From assembly GCA_964556665.1 (NCBI GenBank), contig CAZKXU010000059.1:1-21476 (forward strand): DNA of 21,476 nt, written 5' to 3'. The position numbers and the translations under genes are program-made. The DNA is from CAZKXU01 sp964556665. Lineage in GTDB: Bacteria > Bdellovibrionota_C > UBA2361 > CAZKXU01. The stretch's first letter is position 1. Every line of letters begins with the position of its first letter. The notes beneath the pieces are model-generated. The model was not told where the DNA came from. It was given only the letters and a program-made list of their open reading frames with translations, and ran no database searches. Shown one piece after another: positions 7,178-14,733 of this stretch.

Positions 7178-8643
7178 GTGAAAAACGGAGCAATTTTGCG
7201 TTTCCCCTACGGGTGATTATCCTGATGATCCTCGTAGCGGCATTAGTTCCAATCGCCTTTGTCGGTTGGGGTAGGATTTATACTGGGTTTATCGAGCGTA
7301 CGCCGCCAAATATTCAGATAACTGAGTTTCCGCGCGGAGTCGGAGTCGCCCCCGTAAGGGCAAGCTTCTCCCTACTCGATGAGAACTCCGGTCTGGATGA
7401 AGTTGTAGTTCGAGTTTGGCAAAAAGGTAGTTCAACAGAGCTGCTGCGCAAGTCGCTACAGGGTCAAGCCAAGGCCCAGATTAATATTGAAATCGCCGGC
7501 GAGAAGAGTAGTTTGGCGGAGGGAAGTGCTGAGGTTGAAGTGCGGGCTTTTGATCGTAGTCTGTGGTCGAACGCTTCCGAGATACGAGTGCCGGTCTTGG
7601 TTGATTATCGCCGTCCTAAAATAGAGGTACTTACCGAGCAGCACAATGCGCGCCGCGGAGGCTCACAGCTTATTTTCTATCACGCCTACGATGAAGATCT
7701 AGCAGTTAGCGGTGTAAAGGTTGGAAACCGTACCTATGAAGGCTTCCCAGCACGTGGTATCGACCGCGATTTTGAGGATCCCAATCTCTATGCCGCTCTA
7801 TATGCTATAGATCTTAGTTATAAGCCTGGAACTACGATCAAATTATTCGCAGAGGACCGTGTCGGAAATGCCACCTCACTCCCATTTTATAACAAAGCCC
7901 TAGATCGATCATTTGGAAAAGCTGAGATTAAAGCTTCGGATAATTTTCTGCGTGAGCAGGTATCCTTATTAGTAAAGCGAAATCAGGGTGAGATCGAAGA
8001 GTATAGTAGGCGCATCGGCAAGTCTCATGACTTTAATTCACATGGCTCTGAGGAGGATCTAATCAATAGATTTAAATTTGTTAATGAGAGTCTGCGTGAA
8101 TATGACAATGACAAGATCGTAGGGCTACTAAAAGGGCCGCGCTATGAACGTTACTTTGATCGGCCTTTTGTGCGCAATCTTGGATCGATAGAGATCCCAT
8201 TCGGCCGGGAGGTTTTCTTTCAGGTTGATGAAAAAACAATCTCATCAACAGTTAGTAAAGGTTTTGAAGTCAGACCATTTAATCCGCAAAGCGCCGAGGT
8301 AACAGCAGCGGCGAGCGGCATCGTCATTTTTTCCGAGAACATCGGTACATATGGGAGAACAGTGGCCTTAGATCACGGCTTTGGGCTTGTTTCTATTTAT
8401 TCTCATTTGGAAGAGGTAAAAGTTGCCAAGGGTGATACTGTAAAGGCCGAGCAGGAGATTGGAGGTATGGGACGTACCGGATTAGCTAGAAATTTGGGTC
8501 TGTATTTTGAGATGCGCCTACACGGACAGCCAGTCGATCCGCTGGAATGGTGTGATAAAGAGTGGTACAATATTCATATTACCCAAAAAATTAACAGCAT
8601 TAAGAAGCTACTGGGATTGATCTCAGTAACGCCATTGGAATAA
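7174..8643 (+). CDS. Membrane-anchored, degenerate M23/LytM-domain protein
   Basis: A 489-residue protein with one N-terminal membrane segment (about 10-32, followed by GWGRIY) and a large periplasmic part. Residues about 40-250 look like Ig-like beta domains (PPNIQITEFPRGVG, then DENSGLDEVVVRVW), as in M23 proteins I recall from Geobacter-like bacteria. An M23 fold lies at about 365-475: the SIYSHL, VKAEQEIGGMGRTG and GQPVDPLEW segments are recognisable. The zinc ligands are not: the HxGxD position reads SKGFE and the HLHFE position reads LGLYFE. It is therefore probably not an active endopeptidase but a LytM-type regulator of cell-wall amidases, as EnvC and NlpD are. It overlaps rpoH by four bases and precedes ccmE by seven. 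Confidence 0.8.
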   Translation: MSEKRSNFAFPLRVIILMILVAALVPIAFVGWGRIYTGFIERTPPNIQITEFPRGVGVAPVRASFSLLDENSGLDEVVVRVWQKGSSTELLRKSLQGQAKAQINIEIAGEKSSLAEGSAEVEVRAFDRSLWSNASEIRVPVLVDYRRPKIEVLTEQHNARRGGSQLIFYHAYDEDLAVSGVKVGNRTYEGFPARGIDRDFEDPNLYAALYAIDLSYKPGTTIKLFAEDRVGNATSLPFYNKALDRSFGKAEIKASDNFLREQVSLLVKRNQGEIEEYSRRIGKSHDFNSHGSEEDLINRFKFVNESLREYDNDKIVGLLKGPRYERYFDRPFVRNLGSIEIPFGREVFFQVDEKTISSTVSKGFEVRPFNPQSAEVTAAASGIVIFSENIGTYGRTVALDHGFGLVSIYSHLEEVKVAKGDTVKAEQEIGGMGRTGLARNLGLYFEMRLHGQPVDPLEWCDKEWYNIHITQKINSIKKLLGLISVTPLE

Positions 8644-8650
8644 TACGCAG

Positions 8651-9046
8651 ATGAATAGAAATTTTATAGGACTAGTACTTACATTTTTAGTAGTTGCAGG
8701 AGTGCTTATTTTTAAGGCTACCAGTGAGAGCACAGCAACCGTGCTGCTCCCTTCCGACCTTATTAAGGCAGGCAGTGCAAGTAGCCTAACGAGAATTAGA
8801 GTTGGTGCACGTATAGCGGATGCGGAGATTCTTTACACAGTTGAACCTAAGATCGAACTTAGATTTAATGTAGAGGATCCTAAAGATCCGAATGGATCAA
8901 TTCCTGTTATCTATAACGGACTTAAGCCTGACATGTTTGCTTCTGGCAGAGATGTAATTATCGATGGCGAATATATTGGCGGAACACTGATAGCGAGTCG
9001 ACTGCTAACTCAGTGCCCGTCAAAATATGAGCCGCCGAAGGGGTAG
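8651..9046 (+). CDS. ccmE: Cytochrome c maturation haem chaperone CcmE, CxxxY variant
   Basis: A 131-residue periplasmic haem chaperone held by one N-terminal membrane anchor (about 4-22). The OB-fold motifs are clear: FNVEDPKDPNGSIPVIYNG and LKPDMFASGRDVIIDGEY. In standard CcmE a His in HxxxY binds haem covalently. Here the same place reads CPSKY, with Cys122 (codon 9014-9016) replacing His and the Tyr kept at 126. This is the CxxxY form known from Desulfovibrio and some archaea, where it accompanies a System I lacking CcmH. The gene follows the M23-like gene by seven bases in the rpoH operon and ends 55 bases before a hairpin repeat that could terminate transcription. The rest of the ccm genes begin 3.7 kb downstream. 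Confidence 0.88.
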   Translation: MNRNFIGLVLTFLVVAGVLIFKATSESTATVLLPSDLIKAGSASSLTRIRVGARIADAEILYTVEPKIELRFNVEDPKDPNGSIPVIYNGLKPDMFASGRDVIIDGEYIGGTLIASRLLTQCPSKYEPPKG

Positions 9047-9100
9047 TAAATACAAAAGACCAAAGCAACATCAACAATATGAATTTTCTTTATAAATTTA

Positions 9101-9184
9101 AAAGACTGGGACCGCGGGCATCTTGCCCGCAACGTAGTGGCAGCTAATTCGTTTGCGGGCAAGAGGCTCGCGGCCCCAGTCTTT
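9101..9184. repeat. Hairpin repeat, copy 1 (GGGACCGCGGGCATC family)
   Basis: The arms 9101-9130 and 9155-9184 pair over 30 bases with three mismatches around a 24-base loop. The left arm contains its own small palindrome, GCGGGCATCTTGCCCGC, so a branched cruciform is possible. Bases 9105-9130 and 9151-9164 are identical to copy 2 at 12520-12545 and 12566-12579, with the same 20-base spacer length between them. The element occupies the middle of the 345-base gap between ccmE and the sigma-like gene and could act as a bidirectional terminator. The rest of that gap is AT-rich, and I see no convincing promoter or gene in it. Confidence 0.9.
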
Positions 9185-9391
9185 ATAACTGTATAATATT
9201 TATCACTCTTTAACTGACATTCTTAGTTGTAGCTTATAATAGACAATCTCGCAGATTTTAGGGTAAAATTTAAAACCTCGTCTCAGGCGATCCAGTAACC
9301 TGCTAAATTTACTATAAATAGAAATGCTCAACTGCTTTTCGCCCCCTAGATAAACTTCCTTAACGCCAAAAACACTTTATCATAGTAGTTA

Positions 9392-10933
9392 ATGAGTCCA
9401 GATGCCTCTACTGCTCGTACTGCTTTGCCAGTAAATTCTGCAAAGCTAACAGTACTGCCTTCTATCCAGGCAGAAGAATCTAAAGCTCCACCAAAATATC
9501 CACCTTTTCATACTATCGGCCCTGAAGAGCAGGCTGAGTGGAGAGCGAAGGAGGCTGCCATGGCAAAGATACTTGATCTTCTCTGCACATCTCCAATTCT
9601 ATTAGTCTGGAGAGCGAACGACTCTCAACTTGAAAGGCTTGATGTAGCTTCAGACCTAGATAAATCTAAACAGGCAAAAAGAATTGTAGATCTATTAACA
9701 GATAAGTTTAAGCATCTGATGAAACTACAACGTCCAATTACTAAAGAACGGGTTAGAACCGAGATGAAAGAGATCGTGAGAGCTGCGGTAAAAGAATACG
9801 GCTTGAATTATGACTCTGAGATAGATAGGAAAGCTCGCGTAGCGATTCTAACTGAGCTCAGAAAAGTTGCAGCACTTAAAGTACCAGAAGATATTACTGC
9901 ACTTAAAAAACGGGAGCACGATTTTCTAATGGATCAAGGCTGGATGAAGGAGGTCTACACCGAGCTTTGTGATGCAGTTGCCAAGCTTTCAGATGTACAG
10001 AGAAAGCTTTATGCAAGATATAGCCCTTCTCTACTTGGAAGATTAAAGGGAGAGGAACGAGCCGCTGGGGCAGAGGGTTTATTACGTGCAATTGAAAAAT
10101 TTGAGATGGATAAAGGATTTAGCTTCAAGACATACGCCGGACCTCATGTAAAGGCAGCTGTAAAAGAGTTTGTAGATAATGAGTTAGCAAGAATTGGAGT
10201 TTCCGGGCGTCAAATTCGTCCAGTACTGATGATTAAAGGCTGCTGGGATATCGCTCATGAAGCGCATGGAAGAAACCCTACAATGGATGAGCTACTTACA
10301 GCTATTAATGAAACAGCCCCACTGAGGTTAAACAGGCAGAGAACCGATTATGGCAACAGAGAGAGAAAACAAAAGCCATGGAATGCAAAAATGGTCGTTG
10401 AAAATATCACTGCGCTAGCACGAGTCATGCTTACTGATGAATCACCTGTAGATAAAAGTAGGCCACCCCCAGCCTCACCAATGAAAGAGGCGCTATCAAA
10501 GCTATCTAGTTCAGGGAATCCGGATGCACTAGCAGATCTCCTCTCCTTTCTTATAGAGAGTGCTGGACACCTAGTCTACTCAATTGATGACAAGCTGCCT
10601 GGTCATTCTAGTAATGAGACAACTTACGCAATAAATCTAAGAGACTCAGACATGCCGACACCGCTTACCACTCTTATTGGTATGGAGACATCTGTTGATG
10701 ACTGGAAGATTGATTTCATTCAAATAATTGAAGATTTTCCTTTTACCGGAGCTAACTATAAGCACATTATCGTGCTTAGATATCTTAATGGTTTATCACC
10801 AAGTGACATAGGCAAAAGGCTTAGAATCCCGACACCTCACGTATTAGAGCAGGAAAGACATGCGCTGGCAGAGCTTAGGGCTAGCTCAGAGCTCCAGAGC
10901 TTCCTGCCGCGTCCTTCATTATTAAATGTTTGA
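9392..10933 (+). CDS. Divergent sigma-70-family-like protein with long N-terminal extension
   Basis: A 513-residue protein. Residues about 218-262 resemble sigma region 2 (AEGLLRAIEKFEMDKGFSFK, then TYAGPHVKAAVKEF), but the usual WWIR of region 2.4 is absent. A region 3-like stretch follows (RQIRPVLMIKG, then GRNPTMDELLTAINE, about 270-308). Residues about 455-497 resemble region 4 (YKHIIVLRYLNGLSPSDIGK, then RIPTPHVLEQERHALAELR). About 215 residues of unrecognised charged, helical sequence precede region 2, and an insertion of about 140 residues lies between the region 3-like and region 4-like parts. It may be an alternative sigma factor or a protein derived from one. It is unlike RpoH at 6116. 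Its neighbour is a convergent orphan gene, and both lie between the two hairpin repeat copies. Confidence 0.65.
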   Translation: MSPDASTARTALPVNSAKLTVLPSIQAEESKAPPKYPPFHTIGPEEQAEWRAKEAAMAKILDLLCTSPILLVWRANDSQLERLDVASDLDKSKQAKRIVDLLTDKFKHLMKLQRPITKERVRTEMKEIVRAAVKEYGLNYDSEIDRKARVAILTELRKVAALKVPEDITALKKREHDFLMDQGWMKEVYTELCDAVAKLSDVQRKLYARYSPSLLGRLKGEERAAGAEGLLRAIEKFEMDKGFSFKTYAGPHVKAAVKEFVDNELARIGVSGRQIRPVLMIKGCWDIAHEAHGRNPTMDELLTAINETAPLRLNRQRTDYGNRERKQKPWNAKMVVENITALARVMLTDESPVDKSRPPPASPMKEALSKLSSSGNPDALADLLSFLIESAGHLVYSIDDKLPGHSSNETTYAINLRDSDMPTPLTTLIGMETSVDDWKIDFIQIIEDFPFTGANYKHIIVLRYLNGLSPSDIGKRLRIPTPHVLEQERHALAELRASSELQSFLPRPSLLNV

Positions 10934-10949
10934 AGATTGTGCGCACTAT

Positions 10950-10971
10950 TTCCTGTCCTGAAGGACAGGAA
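10950..10971. terminator. Short perfect hairpin after the sigma-like gene
   Basis: TTCCTGTCCT and AGGACAGGAA are perfectly complementary around a central GA, 17 bases after the stop at 10931-10933. No T run follows on either strand, so intrinsic termination is doubtful. It could stabilise the 3' end or bind a protein. Confidence 0.4.
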
Positions 10972-11055
10972 CTGTTGAGAATGCTAGTAAAAAGGCCGAT
11001 TTTGCAATCCGCTACTGACATAGATTTTAATCGACACTTACACACAAGTAGTTGA

Positions 11056-11092
11056 CAAGTGACAGAATAACGGTACGGTATTCTGTCACTTG
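11056..11092. repeat. Palindrome with 14-base perfect arms
   Basis: CAAGTGACAGAATA (11056-11069) and TATTCTGTCACTTG (11079-11092) are exact complements around a nine-base loop. The right side runs on into TGCTATAGTT, shared with the tRNA-linked palindrome at 21110-21154, whose right side runs on into TGCTATAATT. It lies between the convergent stops of the sigma-like and glycine-rich genes and may serve as a bidirectional terminator. TTGACA at 11052-11057 and TATAGT at 11094-11099 look like promoter boxes but are 36 bases apart. Confidence 0.8.
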
Positions 11093-11172
11093 CTATAGTT
11101 ATACGATCGAAGCGGAAGATCCGTTTAAACTTAAACCTTAACGTCAACGAGGCCGGCAGTCCTCTAAACAAT

Positions 11173-12438
11173 TCACCTCTCAATCATTCTCAACCCCTCA
11201 CTTATATCCTGCAGATCGATCTTTCCATCAGCAACGATTCTATTAATCTGCCGTGCTCTATTGATTAAATCAGTATATTTAGAAAATCCCTCAAATCCAC
11301 CAATCGTAGAAAGCAATCCATCGGCGAAATCCTGAAAGGTGACTTTCCCTCCATCGATCATCCTGCCCACATAGCCACCCATTGAAGAGATTGCATTAGT
11401 GGCGAGGCTTCCAATCCTACTCGTCACAGAGCCGATACCAGGAATTAATCCGCTCGCATACTGAACGAGTTGTCCTAAACGAGCCTTGCCTGATGCGATC
11501 ATTGATCCTGCCATTTTAACCCCCTGCGCAACGACAGTTCCAAGCCCCGGCAAAGCAACTGAAACAATATCAGCGAGCGGTGCTATAATAGGCATGGCCT
11601 TCTGCATCAAGCCTTTTAGTCCACCTGATTTCTTATACGAGTATGAGACAGCATAGCCTGATTCAGGATCTATCTTTATTTCAAACCGCCGCCGACCATC
11701 CTTGATCGATAACCCATCATCCGGATTATTTATAAATTTATGCAATCCCACCTCATACCTTTCAATTACATCCTCAATCGCTTTATTCGCAGCTGTGTCA
11801 GTAAAAACACTCCCACTCTTCCTACTCGGAAGCTCCTCCACCGGAAAGCCGCCTACAAGACTAATCTCCGCAAGTTTTCGATTCTGCTCCGGAGTTAATC
11901 CAGGGTTTCGCAACCTTATAAACCCATGCTCTTTACTAAAGGCAAGAAAACCGTTCTCAGAATCCCCTAACCCACCGTTTGCCTCAATCGCTTGTGCAAG
12001 CACCGCATTCCATTCCGCGTTAAAAATATTGGCCATGCCAACTTCTCGCATCTGCTGCACCTCCGGTAGCGTAGGTACAATAGCCGCTATATATTCTTTT
12101 TTAATTCCGGACGTAACTATTGTAGGATCGAAGATCGGCTTGCTGCCGTAACTAAATGCGGAGAGGAGCGCTGGTGCGACCATCTCGTTAGCACGATTCT
12201 GAGAGAAGTATTCGATTAAGCGTCTGTTCTCAGTTATAGCTCTCGGATCGGAAACGACACCGTTATTTGAAGCTGTTGCCGACCAGGTAGAACCATCTAC
12301 ACTCCTACTACTCTGAGACTTTAGCCGTTCTAGAAGATTACCCAGATCCCCAAGCTCGCTGATTAGTCTAGGTAAGATATTAGAATCAGCCTCTGAATTG
12401 AAATTATTTAAAACCGAACTATCTGATCTTATCTCCAT
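11173..12438 (-). CDS. Orphan cysteine-free protein with glycine-rich hydrophobic C-terminal region
   Basis: A 421-residue protein I do not recognise. It has no signal peptide and no cysteine. Residues 1-265 are polar and largely helical. Residues about 275-375 are rich in Gly, Ala, Ile and Val with small-residue spacing (MAGSMIASGKARLGQLVQ, then YASGLIPGIGSV), suggesting membrane insertion or a helical assembly. Two related copies of a 12-residue motif follow, GKVTFQDFADGL and GKIDLQDISEGL. These recall EF-hand halves but lack the first calcium ligands. The absence of cysteine fits an exported or surface protein, possibly leaving without a Sec signal; this is a guess. It converges on the sigma-like gene, and both sit between the two hairpin repeat copies. 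AAGAGAAG precedes the ATG. Confidence 0.75.
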   Translation of the reverse strand: MEIRSDSSVLNNFNSEADSNILPRLISELGDLGNLLERLKSQSSRSVDGSTWSATASNNGVVSDPRAITENRRLIEYFSQNRANEMVAPALLSAFSYGSKPIFDPTIVTSGIKKEYIAAIVPTLPEVQQMREVGMANIFNAEWNAVLAQAIEANGGLGDSENGFLAFSKEHGFIRLRNPGLTPEQNRKLAEISLVGGFPVEELPSRKSGSVFTDTAANKAIEDVIERYEVGLHKFINNPDDGLSIKDGRRRFEIKIDPESGYAVSYSYKKSGGLKGLMQKAMPIIAPLADIVSVALPGLGTVVAQGVKMAGSMIASGKARLGQLVQYASGLIPGIGSVTSRIGSLATNAISSMGGYVGRMIDGGKVTFQDFADGLLSTIGGFEGFSKYTDLINRARQINRIVADGKIDLQDISEGLRMIER

Positions 12439-12517
12439 AGATCTTCTCTTTAAAATAGTAGACGGGCCCTATATCTATCTATTCGGAGAAAATAGGAAAA
12501 AGTTTCCTGGGGCGTTC

Positions 12518-12678
12518 TTACTGGGACCGCGGGCATCTTGCCCGCTACTCAGCGCTATTAGATCCGTTTGCGGGCAAGATCACGCTTCGCGTGGACTTGT
12601 TGAAGCTTGCTTCGCAAGCTTTTATCTTACGCTGCCTAGTAGCAGTGCTAGCGCACTGCCCAGGCGCGGTCCCAGTAA
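12518..12678. repeat. Hairpin repeat, copy 2, with nested small hairpins
   Basis: The outer arms TTACTGGGACCGCG (12518-12531) and CGCGGTCCCAGTAA (12665-12678) are exact complements 133 bases apart. ATCTTGCCCGC (12535-12545) pairs with GCGGGCAAGAT (12570-12580). Three further hairpins follow: CACGC/GCGTG (12581-12593), AAGCTTGC/GCAAGCTT (12603-12621) and CAGTGC/GCACTG (12643-12658). The left 62 bases match copy 1 in order and spacing, while the right half is larger and different. It occupies most of the 300-base divergent gap upstream of ccmF. It could fold as a branched RNA or behave as a non-autonomous mobile element. Confidence 0.88.
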
Positions 12679-12738
12679 AAAAAGCCTTCATCTACTCTAC
12701 TCTTTGCCTTTTCCATCCTGTTATAAGAGAATAAGGTC

Positions 12739-14733
12739 ATGAATGAACTTGGACATTTTGCACTTTGCTTAGGCTGGATCCTCTCACTTTTCGGCGTTAT
12801 TGGCGGCTGCTATTCAGGACTAAGGAGACGCAGCGACTGGCTATTAAGTGTGAGAAACTCGACTATTCTTGTCTTTATCTGCACCACTGTAGCAATAGCC
12901 TCACTAGCTTACGGCTTTCTTACATATGACTTTACTAATCAGTATGTCTGGCAATTCTCAAATATAGAGATGGAGTGGGTATACCGAGTTTCCGCGATCT
13001 GGGGCGGCATGGATGGCTCGATGCTGCTCTGGGTATTTTTTCTCGCAATCTCCTCAGCCGTTGTGGCAGCACGCACAACTAGTTATCCGATCCACCTGAT
13101 GCCTTGGGTTTTGGCAATCATAAACTCATCTCTCTTATTCTTCTTAACTGTAGTGGTATTTTTTACTAATCCATTCCGTTACCTGAAAGCATCCTTTATT
13201 CCCCCGGATGGCAATGGGCTAAACCCACTACTCCAGAACCCTTACATGGCAATTCATCCACCATGCCTATACGCAGGCTTTACAACTTTTGCGATACCGT
13301 TTGCATTTTGCTTAGCAACACTGCTTGCTAAAGACAACTCTAACGAGTGGGTGCGGCTTACCCGCCGCTGGACACTGGTGGCTTGGGGATTTTTGACCGC
13401 CGGCATAGTACTGGGTGGGCATTGGGCTTATATAGAGCTTGGCTGGGGTGGTTTTTGGGCCTGGGATCCGGTTGAGAACGCTTCGTTTCTGCCCTGGCTA
13501 TCAGCGACTGCATACCTTCATTCAGTCATGGTCCAAGAGCGGAAAAACATGCTTAAGTTTTGGAATATCTGGCTCATAATTCTAACCTATGCTTTGACAG
13601 TTTTTGGGACCTTTTTAACGAGATCAGGCGTTGTACAAAGTGTGCATGCTTTTGCTTCAACTGATGTAGGCTGGATATTTCTTGTATATCTTGGAATCAT
13701 TATCGGCACAGGGTTAATATTATCAATTATGCGCCGATCGGATCTTAAGTCCGAACGACAGATCGAAAGCCTCCTTTCTAGGGAAGCTGCCTTTCTTGTA
13801 AATAACCTTATATTCTTAAGCATTCTTTTTACGGTATTCTGGGGGGTAATGTTCCCTATCGCTTCAGAGGCGCTGACTGGAACGAAACAAGCGGTAGGTA
13901 TCGCATTTTTTAATATTGTAAATGTTCCTCTCTTTCTTGCTTTGATCGCATTAATGGGCATTGGTCCTCTTATTGCGTGGCGCAGGTCGAACTTCTCATC
14001 TTTACGTAAAATCTTTATGGTTCCACTCATAAGTGCGATGGTGATTGCTGTTATATTAGTCTGGGTTGGAATTGATCGCTTCTATCCTCTCCTGTCATAC
14101 AGCCTGTGTTGGTTTGTTTTCATGACTATAATGGGGGAGTATCACCGCGGACTAAAAGCCATCAAGCCTTTTCGCACATCTGACAATGTGACTTCCGGAA
14201 TCGCTACTCTCTTTAGGCGTCACCGCACCCGTTACGGTGGCTATCTTATTCACCTCGGGGTGGTCGTTGTAGCAGTCTCGATTACAGCTTCAATGGCATA
14301 CAAAGTTGAGCGTGAATTTACACTTGGCAAGGGAGAGACTATCTCCATCGGTCGTTTTAATTTTGAGCTTCTCGATGTAGAATCAAAGAATACTAAAAAC
14401 TATGAATCTCTGTCGGCCGTAACGGCAGTCTATCTAATTTCAAGCGGAGAGCAGATTGCAACCCTGCGGCCAGAAAAGAGATACTATCCTAGGAACAAGG
14501 AGACAACAACTGAGGTTGCACTTAGAATGGGACCACGTGAGGATGTTTACCTCGCTCTAGCAGGCTTAGATGATCAGGGTCAAAGAGTTGCCTTTAAATT
14601 ATTCATCAATCCGCTACAGGTGTGGCTCTGGTTTGGGGCAATGATTATGGTTTTTGGAACAGTTGTGGTTGCCCTGCCCGAACTTATCACAAGTAAGGAA
14701 CAGGCCTTGGAGGGAACCCCAATAAGCATATGA
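12739..14733 (+). CDS. ccmF: Cytochrome c haem lyase subunit CcmF
   Basis: A 664-residue inner-membrane protein with about 14-15 hydrophobic segments, the size expected of CcmF. It receives haem from CcmE and joins it to the CxxCH motif of apocytochromes. The tryptophan-rich haem-handling motif WGGFWAWDPVEN is at about residues 235-247. Candidate haem-ligand His residues occur in AIHPPCLYAGF (about 172), SVHAFAST (about 300) and the C-terminal region RYGGYLIHLGVVVV (about 500). The C-terminal periplasmic domain (about 520-630) and last membrane segment (about 632-655) are present. The gene appears complete. The last four bases (ATGA) overlap the next small gene. The hairpin repeat copy 2 ends 60 bases upstream, leaving little room for a promoter. 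Confidence 0.95.
   Translation: MNELGHFALCLGWILSLFGVIGGCYSGLRRRSDWLLSVRNSTILVFICTTVAIASLAYGFLTYDFTNQYVWQFSNIEMEWVYRVSAIWGGMDGSMLLWVFFLAISSAVVAARTTSYPIHLMPWVLAIINSSLLFFLTVVVFFTNPFRYLKASFIPPDGNGLNPLLQNPYMAIHPPCLYAGFTTFAIPFAFCLATLLAKDNSNEWVRLTRRWTLVAWGFLTAGIVLGGHWAYIELGWGGFWAWDPVENASFLPWLSATAYLHSVMVQERKNMLKFWNIWLIILTYALTVFGTFLTRSGVVQSVHAFASTDVGWIFLVYLGIIIGTGLILSIMRRSDLKSERQIESLLSREAAFLVNNLIFLSILFTVFWGVMFPIASEALTGTKQAVGIAFFNIVNVPLFLALIALMGIGPLIAWRRSNFSSLRKIFMVPLISAMVIAVILVWVGIDRFYPLLSYSLCWFVFMTIMGEYHRGLKAIKPFRTSDNVTSGIATLFRRHRTRYGGYLIHLGVVVVAVSITASMAYKVEREFTLGKGETISIGRFNFELLDVESKNTKNYESLSAVTAVYLISSGEQIATLRPEKRYYPRNKETTTEVALRMGPREDVYLALAGLDDQGQRVAFKLFINPLQVWLWFGAMIMVFGTVVVALPELITSKEQALEGTPISI

Noticed and set aside
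11052..11099. TTGACA and TATAGT as a promoter around the 11056 palindrome
   Set aside because: The boxes are 36 bases apart, far from the 16-18 needed, and no gene starts downstream on the plus strand.
11173..11420. EF-hand calcium sites in the glycine-rich protein
   Set aside because: The DGKIDLQD-like motifs lack the first and third acidic ligands of a real EF-hand loop.
13587..14030. A 147-codon minus-strand reading frame inside ccmF
   Set aside because: It is entirely antisense to conserved ccmF coding sequence and its product is a basic, featureless sequence.
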